This document shows positions 41,401 to 54,699 of a stretch of 64,000 nucleotides of DNA, in pieces. Positions within the stretch are counted from its first letter, which is position 1. Each line of letters begins with the position of its first letter. A program made the translations under genes and the position numbers. The notes beneath the pieces were generated by a model that did no database searches, was not told the origin of the DNA, and saw nothing but the letters and a program-made list of their open reading frames with translations. Source of the DNA: Atrichornis clamosus (Eukaryota; Chordata; Aves; Passeriformes; Menuridae); assembly GCA_013400975.1 (NCBI GenBank), contig WBMZ01010259.1:1-64000 (forward strand), written 5' to 3'.

Positions 41401-43695
41401 CCTCCTTTCCCCCAGTGCCCAGAGAATCTCCCCTTGGCCTCTGGGCAGAGTCTGAGCCCTTGTCCCTGTCCTTGGAGCCCACCATCCAGTCTGCACTGCC
41501 CTGGGAGCCACCATGCAGGCTCATATCCCACCTGGATGCCAGGATGCTGCAGGAGACCGTGTCCAAAGCCTTCCTGAGGTTTGGGCAGACACTGACCATG
41601 CCACGTCCTCGGCCACACACTTTGCCACAGAGGGCAAATGTAAGTTGTTCACATCTGGCCACACCATTGCCAGCTCTGGTCCCACTGCGGGCACAAGGAA
41701 TGTTCTCTTCCTCAAAATTAAACAGCACTCAAATCAAGCACAGCCCTGGCTCGGCTTTCACACCCCATCACTGAGGAGCTTTACTGCTGCTACCCCCCAG
41801 TCCAACATTAGGGAAAGCCCAGAGCCTTCCCAAGGACTGATCAGCCCAGGTGGGTGTTATTTACAGGAGCCTGAAGCTCTGAGCAGCTGTTTGCAGCTGC
41901 AAACACCCGTTACCTCAGGGGCTGAGCTCCCAAAGCCTGTGGAGCTGCCTCTGTGCCTGGGCTGGGACAGGCTGGCTGGAGGGTTCAGGTGGGATGTGGG
42001 GAGGGAGGGTGGGGGTACAAAAGCGTGTTTTCCCCTAAATATATAATGGGCTCTCAGCAGGTGCCACATGAGCCGGCTCTGCAGCTGCCACTGGACCCTT
42101 CCCCACGTGGGTTTGCTACAAAAATAAACACCTGGATGAAGCTGAGGTGTTTCTCTGGTGGGCATGAAGGTACCAGATGGATCTTCACTTAGAGAAGGGA
42201 ATCTCCTAAGGCATCTCTCAAGATTTTGGCTGCCATGGAGGTTGGAGGTTGGAGGGGAACCTGTGTCTCTGCCAGGTCCCTGATGCCCTGTCCCACATCC
42301 CACCCTCCTTGTCTGGCTCCTGTGACCTTCCCTTCTGCTGCCCGTAGCTGGACCAGCACGTGCTGTACGTGTTCCCTGTGCTGCCTCCTCTCCTCCCCAC
42401 CTGGGATGCTGTGTCCCAACAATCCCATAAAGCTGCCAATGGGGCAGGGCCCAGTGACGGATGGAGTGGGGAGCTCAGCATCCCCTCCCTCAGCCCTGCC
42501 TTTCCCTTGGAAGCCCCAGTGGCCCCGGGGCCATCTCAGGACACGGCAGGGCTGTGCAGGGGACGTGCTGGGGTCGATGGGAGATGGGACAGGGCCAGCA
42601 GATGGCCAGGCCAAGGTCAGGCAAGGTGATGGCCACGCTGCTGGGGAGGGCCTGGGAGGAGGCCAGCGAGACCCCGGTGTCTCTGCAGATGGGAGGCTCT
42701 CCCAGGGCCATCTGCCCACAAACTGCCGGCCCTGCCCGGGCAGGCAGCAGGGATTTGGCAGGGACAGCTGGGAAGGCCCAGGCTGGGAGCTGGGGCTGGA
42801 ATGCTCTGAGGTTTTGGGCACCATCGCCGGTGTCTTACAAACCCCTCAGCTCTGCGTGTTCCACCACCCTGTGCACAGGGCTCTGCTTCTGCCACACACA
42901 TTCCCGGGAGCAATCAGCCTCCCTGGTCTCCTCTGTCCCACTCACTCGGGATTCCTTCTTCCACTCAACAGTCATTTGGCACCACGTATTGGCTCCCTCA
43001 CTGCAACAACTGCAAAAGGACATTTCAACCATCGGTGTCCACATTTCACACTCCCCCTCCCTGCATTCCAGCAGGGCACCTTGTGTTGTGTCCAGGTTAA
43101 ATCCAGCACAGCCATCAGCTAGGAAACAGCACAGCTCCACAGCTGTGCAGCAGGGTGTCCTCTCCGGCCACCATCACCGGACATGCCACGGAAAATCCAG
43201 CGGGGCTCACTCAGGGCAACCTGGGGATGTGTCTGGCCAGAAACACACACACAGCAGGGACACGTGTTCCTGCTTACAGATGGATATTCCAAGAACCATC
43301 ACTGCCAGCAGCAGGTGCATTTCCACAGCTCTCACCTCACCTTTCATCCCCCACACCACAACTGCAACAAGGTGGAACTGGAGTTGGAAAAGAGAGCAAG
43401 ACAAAAGGCAACAAGGACATGAATAAATGAATATATAAAGGGGTTCTTCACCTCTAGAACCCCAGGGAACATCAAGGACAGAGTACAAAAATTATCCCTG
43501 TTTTCTGCAAGGCAAACTGAGGCCCAGACAGGAGAGGTCTGGGGTGGAGGGGTGTGTGCCACCAGCCTCACCAAAGCCTCCAGACACATTGCAGTGGCAC
43601 TTCCCACTCTCAAGTACCCCCAAGACATACAGAGACTTAAGAATGAGATTTCCAGGACTAAGTTCTTTCCTTCCATCCTTCCTTCCATCCTTCCT

Positions 43696-43925
43696 AGAAT
43701 CACAGAGTGGTTTGGGTTGTAGAGACCTTAAAGCTCATCTCATCCCACCCCTGCCGTGGGCAGGGACACCTTCCCCTGTCCCAGGTTGCTCTAAGCTCCG
43801 TCCAACCTGGCCTTGGACACTTCCAGGGATCCAGGGGCAGCCACAGCTTCTCTGGGCACCCTGTGCCAGGGCCTCCCCACCCTCACAGGGAAGGATTTCT
43901 TCCTAATACCTAATCTAAACCTACT
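43696..43925 (-). mobile_element. CR1 LINE 3' end
   Basis: Follows a ttccttccatcc simple repeat (43665-43694). Reads 'agaatcacagagtggtttgg' to 'cctcacagggaaggatttct' and 'ttcctaatacctaatctaaa'. A close relative of the 58985 copy (shares the 'ccaggggcagccacagcttc' variant). Confidence 0.93.
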
Positions 43926-45204
43926 CTCTTCCCCTTTTTCCTTGCTTCCTTCCCTCCCTCATGCCTGTGCCAACTCCCTCTGCACAGGGAGAGACCCTGT
44001 GAGCTCTGCAGGGGACAGCAGTGAAGCCACACCACGATGACCCCAGGAGCATGTGCCAGGCCAGGCTCTCCAACACCCTCTGACCACCATCCCTGCAACC
44101 CGACCCTCCACAGACCCCTGGAGCCTGGGATTTTCCCCGGATTCTCTGTGGGCTCACCCCTCTGGGCACAAGGACACCTCTGTGCCACTGCCAGGTGAGA
44201 AGAAAATGAAACAGGGGATTAACTGAGCCTTGCACCCCAAAAAGTCAGGGATCCCCTGTGCCATTTCTTAGAGGTGGTGAGGACCACTCCGAGGTCCCTC
44301 CAAGCTCCCACACCCCAGGACAGGCTGTGCCCAGCTGCACAAGCCCCTGGTCCGTGCTGGGAGGGGGACGGCTGCCAACAAAGTCCTCTCCCTGCCACTG
44401 CTTCTCTCCTCCCACGACAGCACGGCTGGAAGCAATGTCACACACTGTCCCTGCTGCTGCCAACACTCAGCAATCCCTTAAAAATATTGATATTCAACCC
44501 GGGCACAGCCCGAGGCCAGCGCTGGTGTGCTGGATAAGCTGCTCCCCCCTGCTCTCAGTGCCTTGTTTCCCAGATTAGCTGGTTAATTGAGAGCCAGGTG
44601 GCTGCAAACCCCGGGGGCCCCGTGTGAGTGAGGAACTGTCAGGGAAGAAGAAGGTAAAGACAGCCCACAGCCCCCCCTCTCCTGCAGGAGCTCTGCATGT
44701 GGGTGTGAGGGCAGCAGCAGGGCTGTTCTCCCCCTCTCCTCACGCCTGCTCAAGAGGGGAGCTGAGGGTTTACATCCCCTCCACATCTCTGCCCACAACA
44801 CCTTTGTCCAACTCGGTGGCTTTGCACTGGGAGCCAGATGACAAAAGCAGGCATCCTGCAGGGACCTCTGGCACGGGGTGAAGGGACAAGCCTGCTCCCT
44901 GCCAGGTTTGGGGAAAATTTGGCATTCGGGCTGTTGAAAGAAGCCCCAGTGACCCTATTTTTCCAGGAGGAATGGGTGTCACAGCCTGTGGAGCAATGGA
45001 GTGAGCAGGGTACACCTTGTTCACAAGTTGGGCTTGGGAATGAGGCCCCTTGTGCAGGCCTTCTTAACCATCCCAGACACTCCTGTGAGGTCAAACCCAG
45101 CTCTGACCTACTTCACTGCTTTTTGGAGGCTGCCCCCCTGCTTTCATCCCCAACCTTTAATATCCATACATCTTTCTTGCCACTTGCCAGGGGTAGCACA
45201 CCAA

Positions 45205-45520
45205 ATTTTTGGAACTTGATGGGGACAAAACTTTTAGTAGGGGTTGTTGTGACAGGATATGGGGGAATGGTTTTAAACTAGAAGAGGGCAGATTCAAGCT
45301 AGATATTAGGAAGGAATTGTTCCCTGTGAGGGTGGTGAGGCCCTGGCACAGGTTGCCCAGAGAAGCTGTGGCTGCCCCATCCCTGGAAGTGTCCAAGGCC
45401 AGGCTGGACAGGGCTTGGAGCAACCTGGGATAGTGGAAGGTGTCCCTGCCTGTGGCAGGGGGTGGAGTGAGATGATCTTTACAGTCTCTTCCAACTCAAA
45501 CCATTCTGGGATTCTATGAA
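45205..45520 (+). mobile_element. CR1 LINE 3' end
   Basis: Well-preserved copy from 'tgtgacaggatatgggggaa' through 'ccctgtgagggtggtgaggc' to 'cattctgggattctatgaa'. Confidence 0.95.
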
Positions 45521-46052
45521 CTTAAAGGCTAAATCAGGACTTATTTGTAGGAATTTGACAGCTGTCTCTTGTATTGCTGCAAACATTCTTACCTCCCCAC
45601 ACAGCCCAACCTGTCTGAGTACTCTCCTTTCTGCTATCTCACCTCTGGAATGCTGGCTCCAAAGAAGGATCCGGTGCAGTTCAATGATTCCACACAAAAA
45701 GCTCAAAAAGACCCCCAGGACAGACAAGTCACCACCCCGATGAGTGGGCCTGCTCCCAGCCAGGGAAGGACTGGCTCCAGGCGACACAGCAGACAAACCA
45801 TTTCCCTTCTCCTGACTCCTTATTCCCACTGGCCCTGAGCACTGTCCAGGTTCTGATGGCAGTGTGACACTGGAGGACAGGAATCCACCACGGGAGTGAT
45901 CTGCACTTCCTTGTGAGCGGCCAGAAAGATGATTTTTAGGAAGGCCTGGGCATTAGCACTCCCTGGCACAACAAACTGGCATGGCTGTCCCACAGGGAGC
46001 ATCCCACTTCGGGTAGCTGTCAAGCCAATTCCTTGACTTTGAGGGATTTAGG

Positions 46053-46230
46053 AGAATCACAGGACCACAGAATGGTTTGGGTTGGAAGGGACATTAAAGC
46101 CCGTCTCATTCCACCCCCTGCCATGGGCAGGGACACCTTCCACTATCCCAGGGTGCTCCAAGCCTCGTCCAACCCAGCCGTGGACACTTCCAGGGATGGG
46201 GCAGCCACAACTCCTCTGGACAACCCGTTC
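46053..46230 (-). mobile_element. CR1 LINE 3' end
   Basis: 'ggaccacagaatggtttggg' to 'cagccacaactcctctggac', then broken off at a T-rich stretch (tttttgtttgttttttttt). Truncated. Confidence 0.92.
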
Positions 46231-47040
46231 CTTTTTGTTTGTTTTTTTTTCCTTTAAGCTGAAAAAGGGCAGTTTCAAAGAGAAACACAGCCAGCTGTGA
46301 GAGAGGGGATCACGCTGCACAGCTGCATCGGCAGCACAGAGCTGCACAGGCCCTTGGAAGCACAGCCCCTGCCACCTCCAGTGCCAATCACTCCTCCCTG
46401 GAGAGCCCCGAGTAATTTCCAAGTGAGTCCCCGAGCACGAGAGCCGAGCTCAGCAGCGTTGGTTTAATAACCCACACAAACCCTGCAATCTTTTTAATAA
46501 CTTCTGAGTCCCCAGCAAGTCCTGCACAGAAACCCGCAGGGCTCAGCCCCCCTCGTGGAGAGCAGGAAGACCCTGTTCACTGCTGTGTGCTCCAATAAAC
46601 AGAATCAACTGGAAGGAAACCAGTTCTTGGGTTTTCCGGGGAAAACAGCTTCAATTCTCCCAAACATGAGTGTTAAAGGACCGGGAATTTATTAAAAACG
46701 GGATAGACAAAGATGTCACAATTATTAGACTGGTTCTGCAGGACCAGGGCTGTCTTTTGGGGGAATACCTGCGGTGCTGAGAGCAGGGAGGGCTGGAAAG
46801 CTGGGCATGAGCTCAGCAGGAGCACCAGGAGCTGGCTGTGATGCTGTGGGGTCCCTTTGCAAGTCTTGTTCCCCCAGTAAAGGTCACCCAAGCACATCCC
46901 AGTAAGGGAGGATCCTGTCACTGCAGACAGAGCAGCTCCTGGGGTCCCTCAAGTGCTGTTTTGGGCTGTCCCCTCTCCCATCAGACATGGGGCTCCTGTA
47001 CCAAAGGTCTGTGAGCTTTTCCCAGGGCTCTGCCTTGCAC

Positions 47041-47295
47041 ATCACAGAGTTGTTAAGGTTGGAAAAGACCTCAGAGGTCATCAGGTCCAACCACCCACCC
47101 AGCACCACCACCAGGTCCACCACTAAAACATATCCCCGAAGTGCCACATCCACATGTTTTTTGATCACTTCCAGGGATGATGACTCTGTCCCTGCCCTGG
47201 GAAGCCTGTCCCAATGTTTGCCACCCTTTCCATGAGGAAATTTTTCCTAACATCCAATCTAAATCTCCTCTGGCACTACTTGAGGCCATCAGCAT
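47041..47295 (-). mobile_element. CR1 LINE 3' end, different subfamily
   Basis: 'cacagagttgttaaggttgg', 'gacctcagaggtcatcaggt', 'ccacatccacatgttttttg', 'tcctaacatccaatctaaat'. The text differs from the 'ggtttgggttggaaggg' group, so it is an older or separate CR1 lineage. Confidence 0.88.
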
Positions 47296-48821
47296 CCCAG
47301 CTGGCCCAGCCCAGACCTGTCCAGGCTCAGGCTTTGGCAATCCCTGACCTGCTGGTCACTGCAGAGCTGCCCATCTCTGATGCACCCCAGCACCAAGCCC
47401 CTGTTGGGGACCCCCAGCTGTCACCCACCCCTACCCCCTCTCCATGGCCAGGCCACCCTGTCAGGGCTGTGTGGCTGGAGCTGAGATGCTGCCCCTGTGC
47501 ATCCTCACAGGCCCCCAGATACCCCTTGAAGTGAGGGGACCACGTCCTGCCCGGGGTTCCCCTCCTGAGCAGGCAGGCTCAGGTTTAACCCAGCTTCCAC
47601 CCCGTGTTTTCCTTGGAAGAATGAAATCCTCTTGACACCTGACCTGCAGGGTCAGCTCTGGCTGTGAGGACAGAGGTGGTGATGCCTCTGCACCCCCGGT
47701 CATGGGAGAGCACCCAGACATTCCCAGACATTCCTGGGTACTCCCGGGGAGTGGGGCTCCCAGCCCTATTGATAACCTGAGCTCACTGCCTCACTCGATG
47801 TATGGGGTGAGTGATGGAGGGAGCTGCTCCCCACCCTGTCCCCCTTCCCCACGGGCAGGTGGAGGCTGCGCCGTCCCAAACTCGGATTGAGAGGAAAAAG
47901 CAAAGCCACGGAGCGGGAGGGAGAGAGAGCAGCCAGGTCTGGCTCATCAGGGCACATTTGCTGCAGGACTTAAGCAAATAATCCAGCCTGGCACCGTCAG
48001 CTGGTGGCAGATGTGGGTCCTGCAGGAGGGCTGACCCCAGCCCCTGATCCAGCCTCACTCATGCCATGGCTGACGCACAGGGAATGCTCCCCTGGGAGCA
48101 TCCTGTCCTGGAGCTGCTCCAGCACATCATCACCACAGCTGGCACCGCGGCTGATGTCACCTGTGCTGGTGCCTCTGTGCCAACCACAGAGCCAGCTCCC
48201 TTAACCCCTTTTCTTTTGAGTGCCTTCTCCACAAATCTGGGGTTCACTGCTGGTTGATGCAGAGCTGTGCCTGGACACTGGGGACAGGACTGGCTCCCCC
48301 CCAGCCTTCCTTCAACTCTGCCTCGCTGTGCAAAGAGTCTCCTTTTTAAATTTTTTATTAAAACGGGTCATTTCAAACTGGAGAAATCCTGCCAATCCTT
48401 TGAAAACCTGGCTCTGCTTTAAATTTCTGAAATCCTCAATGACAGAGCCATAAATAATCAATAGCTGTTTTAATACGTATTTAATCAGCTGTTAAAGGTG
48501 CAATGGTCACAAAGTCTATCAGGTCAGCACACAGTTTATAGCTGTGGCTCGTTACCATCTGTGCTATATATTATTCATCTCTGCAGAAGCTTAAAAATCT
48601 CTTCATTAGAGCCTTAAATCCTTCCTAGTAAGTGTGATAAAGGGATGACCTAGAGCTGGACACTGGGAGCCATCCAAGCAGCCCCTGCAGAAGCCCTGCT
48701 CCTCACCCTGCCTTGTCTCTACAGACCTGGGGCTCCTCCAAATGCTCCACAGCTCACTGCACATGTCTGGGGTCAAGCTGGAGCTGCTCCTCTCCCCTTT
48801 GGAGATCATGTTTTATCCCAA

Positions 48822-48980
48822 AGAATCATGGAATGGTTTGGGTTGGAAGGCACCGTTAAAGATTGACTTGTTCCAACCCCCTGCCATGGGCAGGGACTCC
48901 TCCCACTACCCCAGGGTGCTCCAAGCCCCGTCCAACCTGGCCCGGGACACTTCCAGGGATGGGGCATCCATCACCTCCAT
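48822..48980 (-). mobile_element. CR1 LINE 3' end
   Basis: 'gaatcatggaatggtttggg' to 'gacacttccagggatggggc'. Truncated at the 5' side. Confidence 0.92.
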
Positions 48981-49099
48981 CTGCTTGATAAGGCTGAAGT
49001 TTTCTCTTTGAAAACGTTTTCCCCATGTAAATGTATTTTAAATTAAAGCACTTTTCTCCTAGAAGCTCCCCCTGCCAACCAGGAGCATCCTCTGATTGC

Positions 49100-49720
49100 A
49101 GAATATGCAACAAGTAGTTTTCAGGAGTCTCTGCTTCTAATCGTCTCAGAAATCTCTCATGAACAGACTAACATTCTTTTTGACAGCAGCAAAATAAATT
49201 TTAAAGGTCAATTGAATCAGATAAGCCCAGTCTGGCAGCCCTTTCAAATGCAGAATTCCATGGATAACATTTAGGTTCTATTCAAGAACAGAAACAAAAT
49301 TCTTTGGAGGAAAGAATCTTCAAAAGTAAAAAAAAAAAAAAGGAAGAAAATGAACTGGAAACAGCAATTAAATAGAATGTCATCCGTAATCCCACCAGTG
49401 CAAAACCTGATGATTACCTACCAGCCACTGGACAATGCTACATGTACTAATCTAATTAAGGCCCTTTTTTACAGGCATCTGAAGCCAGCTCATTAGTGTG
49501 TTACCGAGATGCTCATTAATGGCTGGCCATGACTAATTTCTTGAGAATTATTCTTTAATTCTTTATCATTCACAGCCTAACAGAAAAGCACAATGTTTCC
49601 ACCCACCCCTCCCACTCATCAGCTGCCCACTGACTTGATATTCCTTAATGAACACCACCCCCACCAGCCCAATTGTTGTTCTAACAGCAAATGGTTTATT
49701 TATTTATGAGGAAAACTAAG
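49100..49720. other. AT-rich repeat-free block, candidate conserved regulatory element
   Basis: About 600 bp with few CpG and many TAAT/ATTA motifs (for example ctaatctaattaaggccctt, tgctcattaatggctggcc, ctaatttcttgagaattatt). No ORF and no repeat recognised. It contrasts sharply with the GC-rich, CR1-strewn flanks, as non-coding elements kept by selection do. This is inference; no alignment was possible. Confidence 0.45.
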
Positions 49721-50167
49721 AGAAGTTTTTGGGAATTTTCTCAGCTGGAATGAACTGGTTTTGTTGCTGCTGCTGCTTTCAGCATCTCGTGCACGTGGCA
49801 GGAAGAGCAGGGCCCCCAGTGTGGCCGCAGAGGAGCCTCCTGCCCTGGTCCATGAGCGCAGAGCTCTCCTCCTTACACAAACCCCCTCTGGCCACGTCCA
49901 AGAGCTCTCCCAAGCTCCAGGGTTGGGCCATATCCCACCCCACCCAGGCCATGGAGCAGGTTCCTGTGGGAAGGACGTGTGGATCTCTCACCACAGGGCA
50001 ATGCTGAATTAGAGGGAAAATCTGGGCACCAGGAAGGACCCCAATTCATGCTGCCAATTAGTTTAATTTAACCCGCTGCCAGAGCCACCCAGCTCCCAAA
50101 GAGGAGCTGCTGCAGGTGGGGCTTCACTGATGGAATTTCCCTTATTGAGCTCCGCTGGTGTCTGAGG

Positions 50168-50230
50168 GAATCACAGAATCACTGAGGGTGGAAGAGACCT
50201 TAAGGTCATGGAGTCCAACCATTAACCTCA
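50168..50230 (-). mobile_element. CR1 LINE terminal scrap
   Basis: Only the last 60 bp: 'aatcacagaatcactgaggg', 'ggaagagaccttaaggtcat', 'ggagtccaaccattaacc'. Confidence 0.85.
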
Positions 50231-53200
50231 TGTTCTAAGCTGAAATCCTGCATCGTGATGCCACAGCTTCTTTAACATTCCAGTGCTGCTCTTCCCAGCT
50301 AAGCTGCTCCTGCTCATCCCCCAGGTCGCCTCTTCCAAGCCAGGAGGGCTATGGCTGGTTCTTCTGAGGGAAATCAGGGATTTCCACATCACCACGTGCT
50401 TCCTGCCCCCGGGGATTTCAGCACAGCCCCAGCTGCCAGGACCCTTGGCAGGATCAGGAGCTGAGGATACCGGGCCAGTCACCACCCACAGAGCCAACGG
50501 GTCCCAGGGACACAGACCAGACCGATCCTTCCAAGTGCTTGTCCATGTTTTCCTACAGAGAAAACCACCTGATTGTCCACCCACCTGCTAAAGGACTTCA
50601 TGTCACAGTTGTCCCCAAAGCCCCAAAGCTCCCAGAGACGGGCCTGGTGGCGCAGGGGCAGGACATGGGATGAGGAGCCTCAGGGAGTGCAAAGAGAAAC
50701 TCATTAAGAACCTTTAGCAGCTGAGGGTTTTGCCACTCTCCTTTCCACTCTCTGAGTTAATTACCAGCTGACTGCCTCTCACAATTATTTCAGACACTTT
50801 CAATACGCAGAATGACATAAACGATTAAGATACAAATCTCTGTGGAGTCCCCGGGATGCCGGCTCCCACTCCACTTGTGGTGGGATTTGCTGAGGTTTGG
50901 TTGTCTAAATGCCACCTCTGAGTCTCCACACGAACTGGGGAGGCACCCTCTTCCCGGGGAAAGCACCTCAGGTGGGAGAGGGAGACCTGGAAAGCGGCTG
51001 AGCTGCTGGAGGGGCCAACTATAGCAAGGCCTATGGTGGCAGCCATTCCTTTTCCTCCTGAAAAATAACAAATGCTGCTCCCCATTTGCCTGTCTTTGCC
51101 TGTCCAGTCCCGCACGGACGCAAGGGCTGACGGAAAGCCTGGTTTTGCAGAGGGTGCAGTGCTACCCCGGGTGACTGCTGATGGTCTGGGGATTTCCCAC
51201 CCACGTCAGCGGGCTCCGGGCCAGAGCTGCGCTCACAGCAGCTCATCTGCTGCTCTCAGGCTCCATCAGTGTCACCCTGCCAGTCGTGCATACCACGATG
51301 GTGGGGCAGGACTCTTGGGACTCCCTGCTGATGCTGCTTTCATCCCTTCACACCCTGCCAGCCCTTCTCGGGGACAGCAGTCAGCTCCCACGGAAGGGGC
51401 TAAAGACACAGACTCCCTTTTAATAATACAGCAAGATTAGCAGCCCATCATTGTTTGTTATGGTCATTCTTTTCTGTAAATGAAGTTTAAAAGTCATTTA
51501 AAGATTTGTCAGCTGTGACTTATGAGCCCTTCCTGCTGCAGGGGAGCGAAGCAATGACAAATTCCCTCTGTCGCTGTCTCATCTGTTGTGTGTTAGGAAT
51601 TGCCACATTCCCATTACCAGGGAGCCACGGAACCCGTAAACAAAAAGCAGCAGAAATGTCCTCACAGCTGCCGGGACCACTCTTCAGAGCTGCTGGGTTC
51701 CCTGCCACAGCACCAGGCTGAGGGAGCCAGGGAGCAGGGACACTTGGCACGAGGCTTCATCAACATTAACCAAGCTTTGGGGAGGTGGAGCATCTCCCAA
51801 GCAGGAGGTGTGGAGAAGGGCTGCAGGAGCTGAGGGCTGGGGCCACTGGGTCATGACCAGCATCCCCCACCCAGGAAAGAGGAGGAGGAGTGTGAAGAGT
51901 GTGCTGGGAGAGCAGCTGGTGTTGTACAGGGTACGAGGCCACCTTTCTCTGCTGCCCTGGCCTGTTGGATCTGCTGGGATGGAGGCTGCTCCCCATGGAT
52001 CATCCTGATGGAGGCATCCCGTTAAAGCCAAATCTCCCTGCCAGGGCAGGGGCCAGCAGGCAGGCTCTGTGGGGACCCTGCAACTCCTCACCAGCACGGG
52101 ATGCCCAACTTTGCCCTTCCCATGGGATGCTGAGCAGCTTCCCTGCTCCAGGCAGGCACTCCTTCTGCTCCCACTCACATCAGGCTCCCAAACACCAGGG
52201 GCTGCTGGCCCCTGAGTCCTGGCAGGAAGGTAGAAGCTCTCCATGTCTCTGCAGATCCCTTCTCTAACCCTCTCCCAGGGACCAGTGTGGTCCAGCACAC
52301 GAAGCTGGTCCCCACCAGCCTGTCCCAGTGCTCCCCACTGGGCACACACCACATGTCGAACTGCCTGGGTGATGCCAGGGGACACTGGAGAGCTTCTTGT
52401 TAACACAACAGCTTATAAAATCAATTAGATCACATTAAAGGCCAATTTGGCCCTCATCACACTCACCCTCCTCTACGAGGGGGGTAATGGCCCATGGACA
52501 TTTCCTGTTTGGCTTTAATTTGCTGGGCCTGGTGGAGGGAGCACTCACAATGGCAAACCTGGCTTTCCCGGGCAACAAAATCTGTCACTAAAACCTCTGA
52601 GACAAGCTTTTCTCCAAGCTTTCCTCTCCCAGAGCCCTGAGGAGTCCTGGGGGAGCCACCCCAGAGCAGGGACGTGGGCACTGCAGTTGTGGGGCTGCCA
52701 CGATGGACCAGACCAGTGCCAGGAGCTCTGTCTTGCATCTGGCAATGGCCAACACCCAACCCCTGCCTGTGACACCAGCAGGGGTGACAAAGAGCAGCCT
52801 CTGAGTGCCCTGTGTGTGCCTGCCATCCTCATGCCCAAGGGTTGGTTGTCCTTCATTCACCCTGCTGACCACGCATGGAAGCAGGCAGGCATTTATCCTG
52901 TTAACCCTGTTTTATCCCATTTAACCTGATCAAAACCGATCTTTTATCAGCAAACCTGGCTGTCTGGGACTGTGCTTTCCATCCCTGCTCCGCAGACCCC
53001 TGGGGACTTTCAGCTCTGTTTGCCTTCCTGGCTGTGCAGGGCATCTCTGACTGTCACAGAGAGCTGCGAGCAGGAACAGATCTGTCTGGACACAGCTGCT
53101 CCACAATTACTCATTTTAACAGTAGCAGTCATTGGGAAAGCAAAAGAAGAATGATTTCATTTTCATAACCTTGAGTTCCCCCTGCCCTGCTTGGATGAGC

Positions 53201-54109
53201 CTGCCCGTGTTGTTTCCACCCCCCAGCAATGCAGACACCACGCTGCTCCTGCTCCGGAGCTCACCGTGCCCCTTCCACGCACGCTGCAGGCTTGGTCTGG
53301 GCTCTCACACACCCAGGGCTCGTTCCAGCGTGATGGAGGATGGACCCTCCAGGGAATCTGTGATTGACCCTCACAGATACACCCTGAGCGAGCAACCCGC
53401 ACTCACTGCCTCTGGCGAGTGCTCACCTGCAAGTGGTAAATGAGCTGCTGTGAACTGTGCCCCTGCTCCTCCAGACAAATACCAGGGGCCCAGCACTGGC
53501 TCGGTGATGAACTGAAGCTGATGGAGTTGAATGGGGAATTTAGGCTGGTTTATGAAATTTCATGCTTCACTGTGGTGGCGTTTCAGCCTTTCCCTCACCT
53601 TCCACTTTGCCTGGGTGTTGGCTGTGCATGGGAACACCCCCCTGATGCACCCACAGACCCTTGTGACACTCCTGGTCACAGCCTGGTTCTGGGAGTGGCA
53701 GGAGGTTTTATAACATTATGCATTTATACTTTATAGAAGATCTGAGACATGCCAACACCTCCGTACCACACGTGGTTATTGCTTAGGAACTCACTGCTGC
53801 AGGCTGCCAACACCAGAGACAGAGAAAACAACAAAATTCCACTTTTAAGTGTTTTCCTCACACCACTCCATCCACAAGGCTTTAATTTTGTTAGGTCAAG
53901 GTGAGAGCTGCTTGGTTCTTTGCAGGTGGGGTCTGCAATGGCAAGGGGGCAGCACTTGGCACTCCCATTTCATGGCTGTCCTGGGAGCCCACTGGTGAGC
54001 AGCACTTTCTCCTGGAGCCAGGTGATATTGTGAAACCTGTTTTGATTTTGCCAACAACTCCCACGATGCCTTTGCAGTGGAGAGGAGCAAATGTACCCTG
54101 AACACTTTG
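50231..54109. other. Stretch without recognised genes or repeats
   Basis: Mixed GC-rich sequence with AT-rich islands at 50.70-50.83, 51.42-51.62 and 52.39-52.54 kb. Nothing identifiable; open frames are short or in antisense GC-rich DNA. Confidence 0.5.
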
Positions 54110-54111
54110 GA

Positions 54112-54205
54112 ATCTTAGGACAATTCAGGTTGGAAAACCCCTCTGAGATCATCAAGTCCAACTGGACTGTCACCCAAGCACTGCCATGCCCAGACATGGC
54201 AGGAA
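54112..54205 (-). mobile_element. CR1 LINE terminal scrap
   Basis: 'aggacaattcaggttggaaa', 'ctctgagatcatcaagtcca', 'actgccatgcccagacatgg'. Belongs to the older CR1 type also seen at 47041 and 63448. Confidence 0.75.
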
Positions 54206-54699
54206 TACAGACAAGAGTGTTTATTTTTAAAATGCTCTTTTTTTTTGTTAAAACCCAAACTAGTGAAGAGGGTGAGGGAGGAACCCGTAACAGTTGTGTT
54301 TGTCAGCCTGGCTTTGCAGAGGCATTTCCCACAGCACTCCCTGCCCAGACGACCTCTCACTCCTGAGCAGAGAGGAGGAGATGTCACTGCAGTCACTCCC
54401 CCCAGAGTTATTTAATTTCTTGTCTCTGTGGTTCACACAGGCTCTGTGACTGGCTGCCACTTTGGGAGGACATTTGAAGCTGGGAGGGCTCTACATGAAG
54501 GGTGCTGAGCTTTTGTGTAAGGAGATGAAAACCTCATCCTTTGGAGCACCCATGCGAACACCTTACGTGGGAAAGCTGGGAAAAATCTCTTTATCTTTAA
54601 GCTCCCTGTGCCGTAGCCCACATGAGCTGCTTTTTGGGTTCAAGATGAAGGCATGGAGCACCTGGGAAGCAGCCTGCAAGTGCCCGTGCTGGCAGTGAT

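Noticed and set aside
42461..43426. 321-aa open frame on the + strand, and overlapping 298-aa frame at 42226-43122
   Set aside because: GC-rich region where stops are rare; two overlapping frames are equally open, neither has a recognisable domain, and no splice or codon signal supports them.
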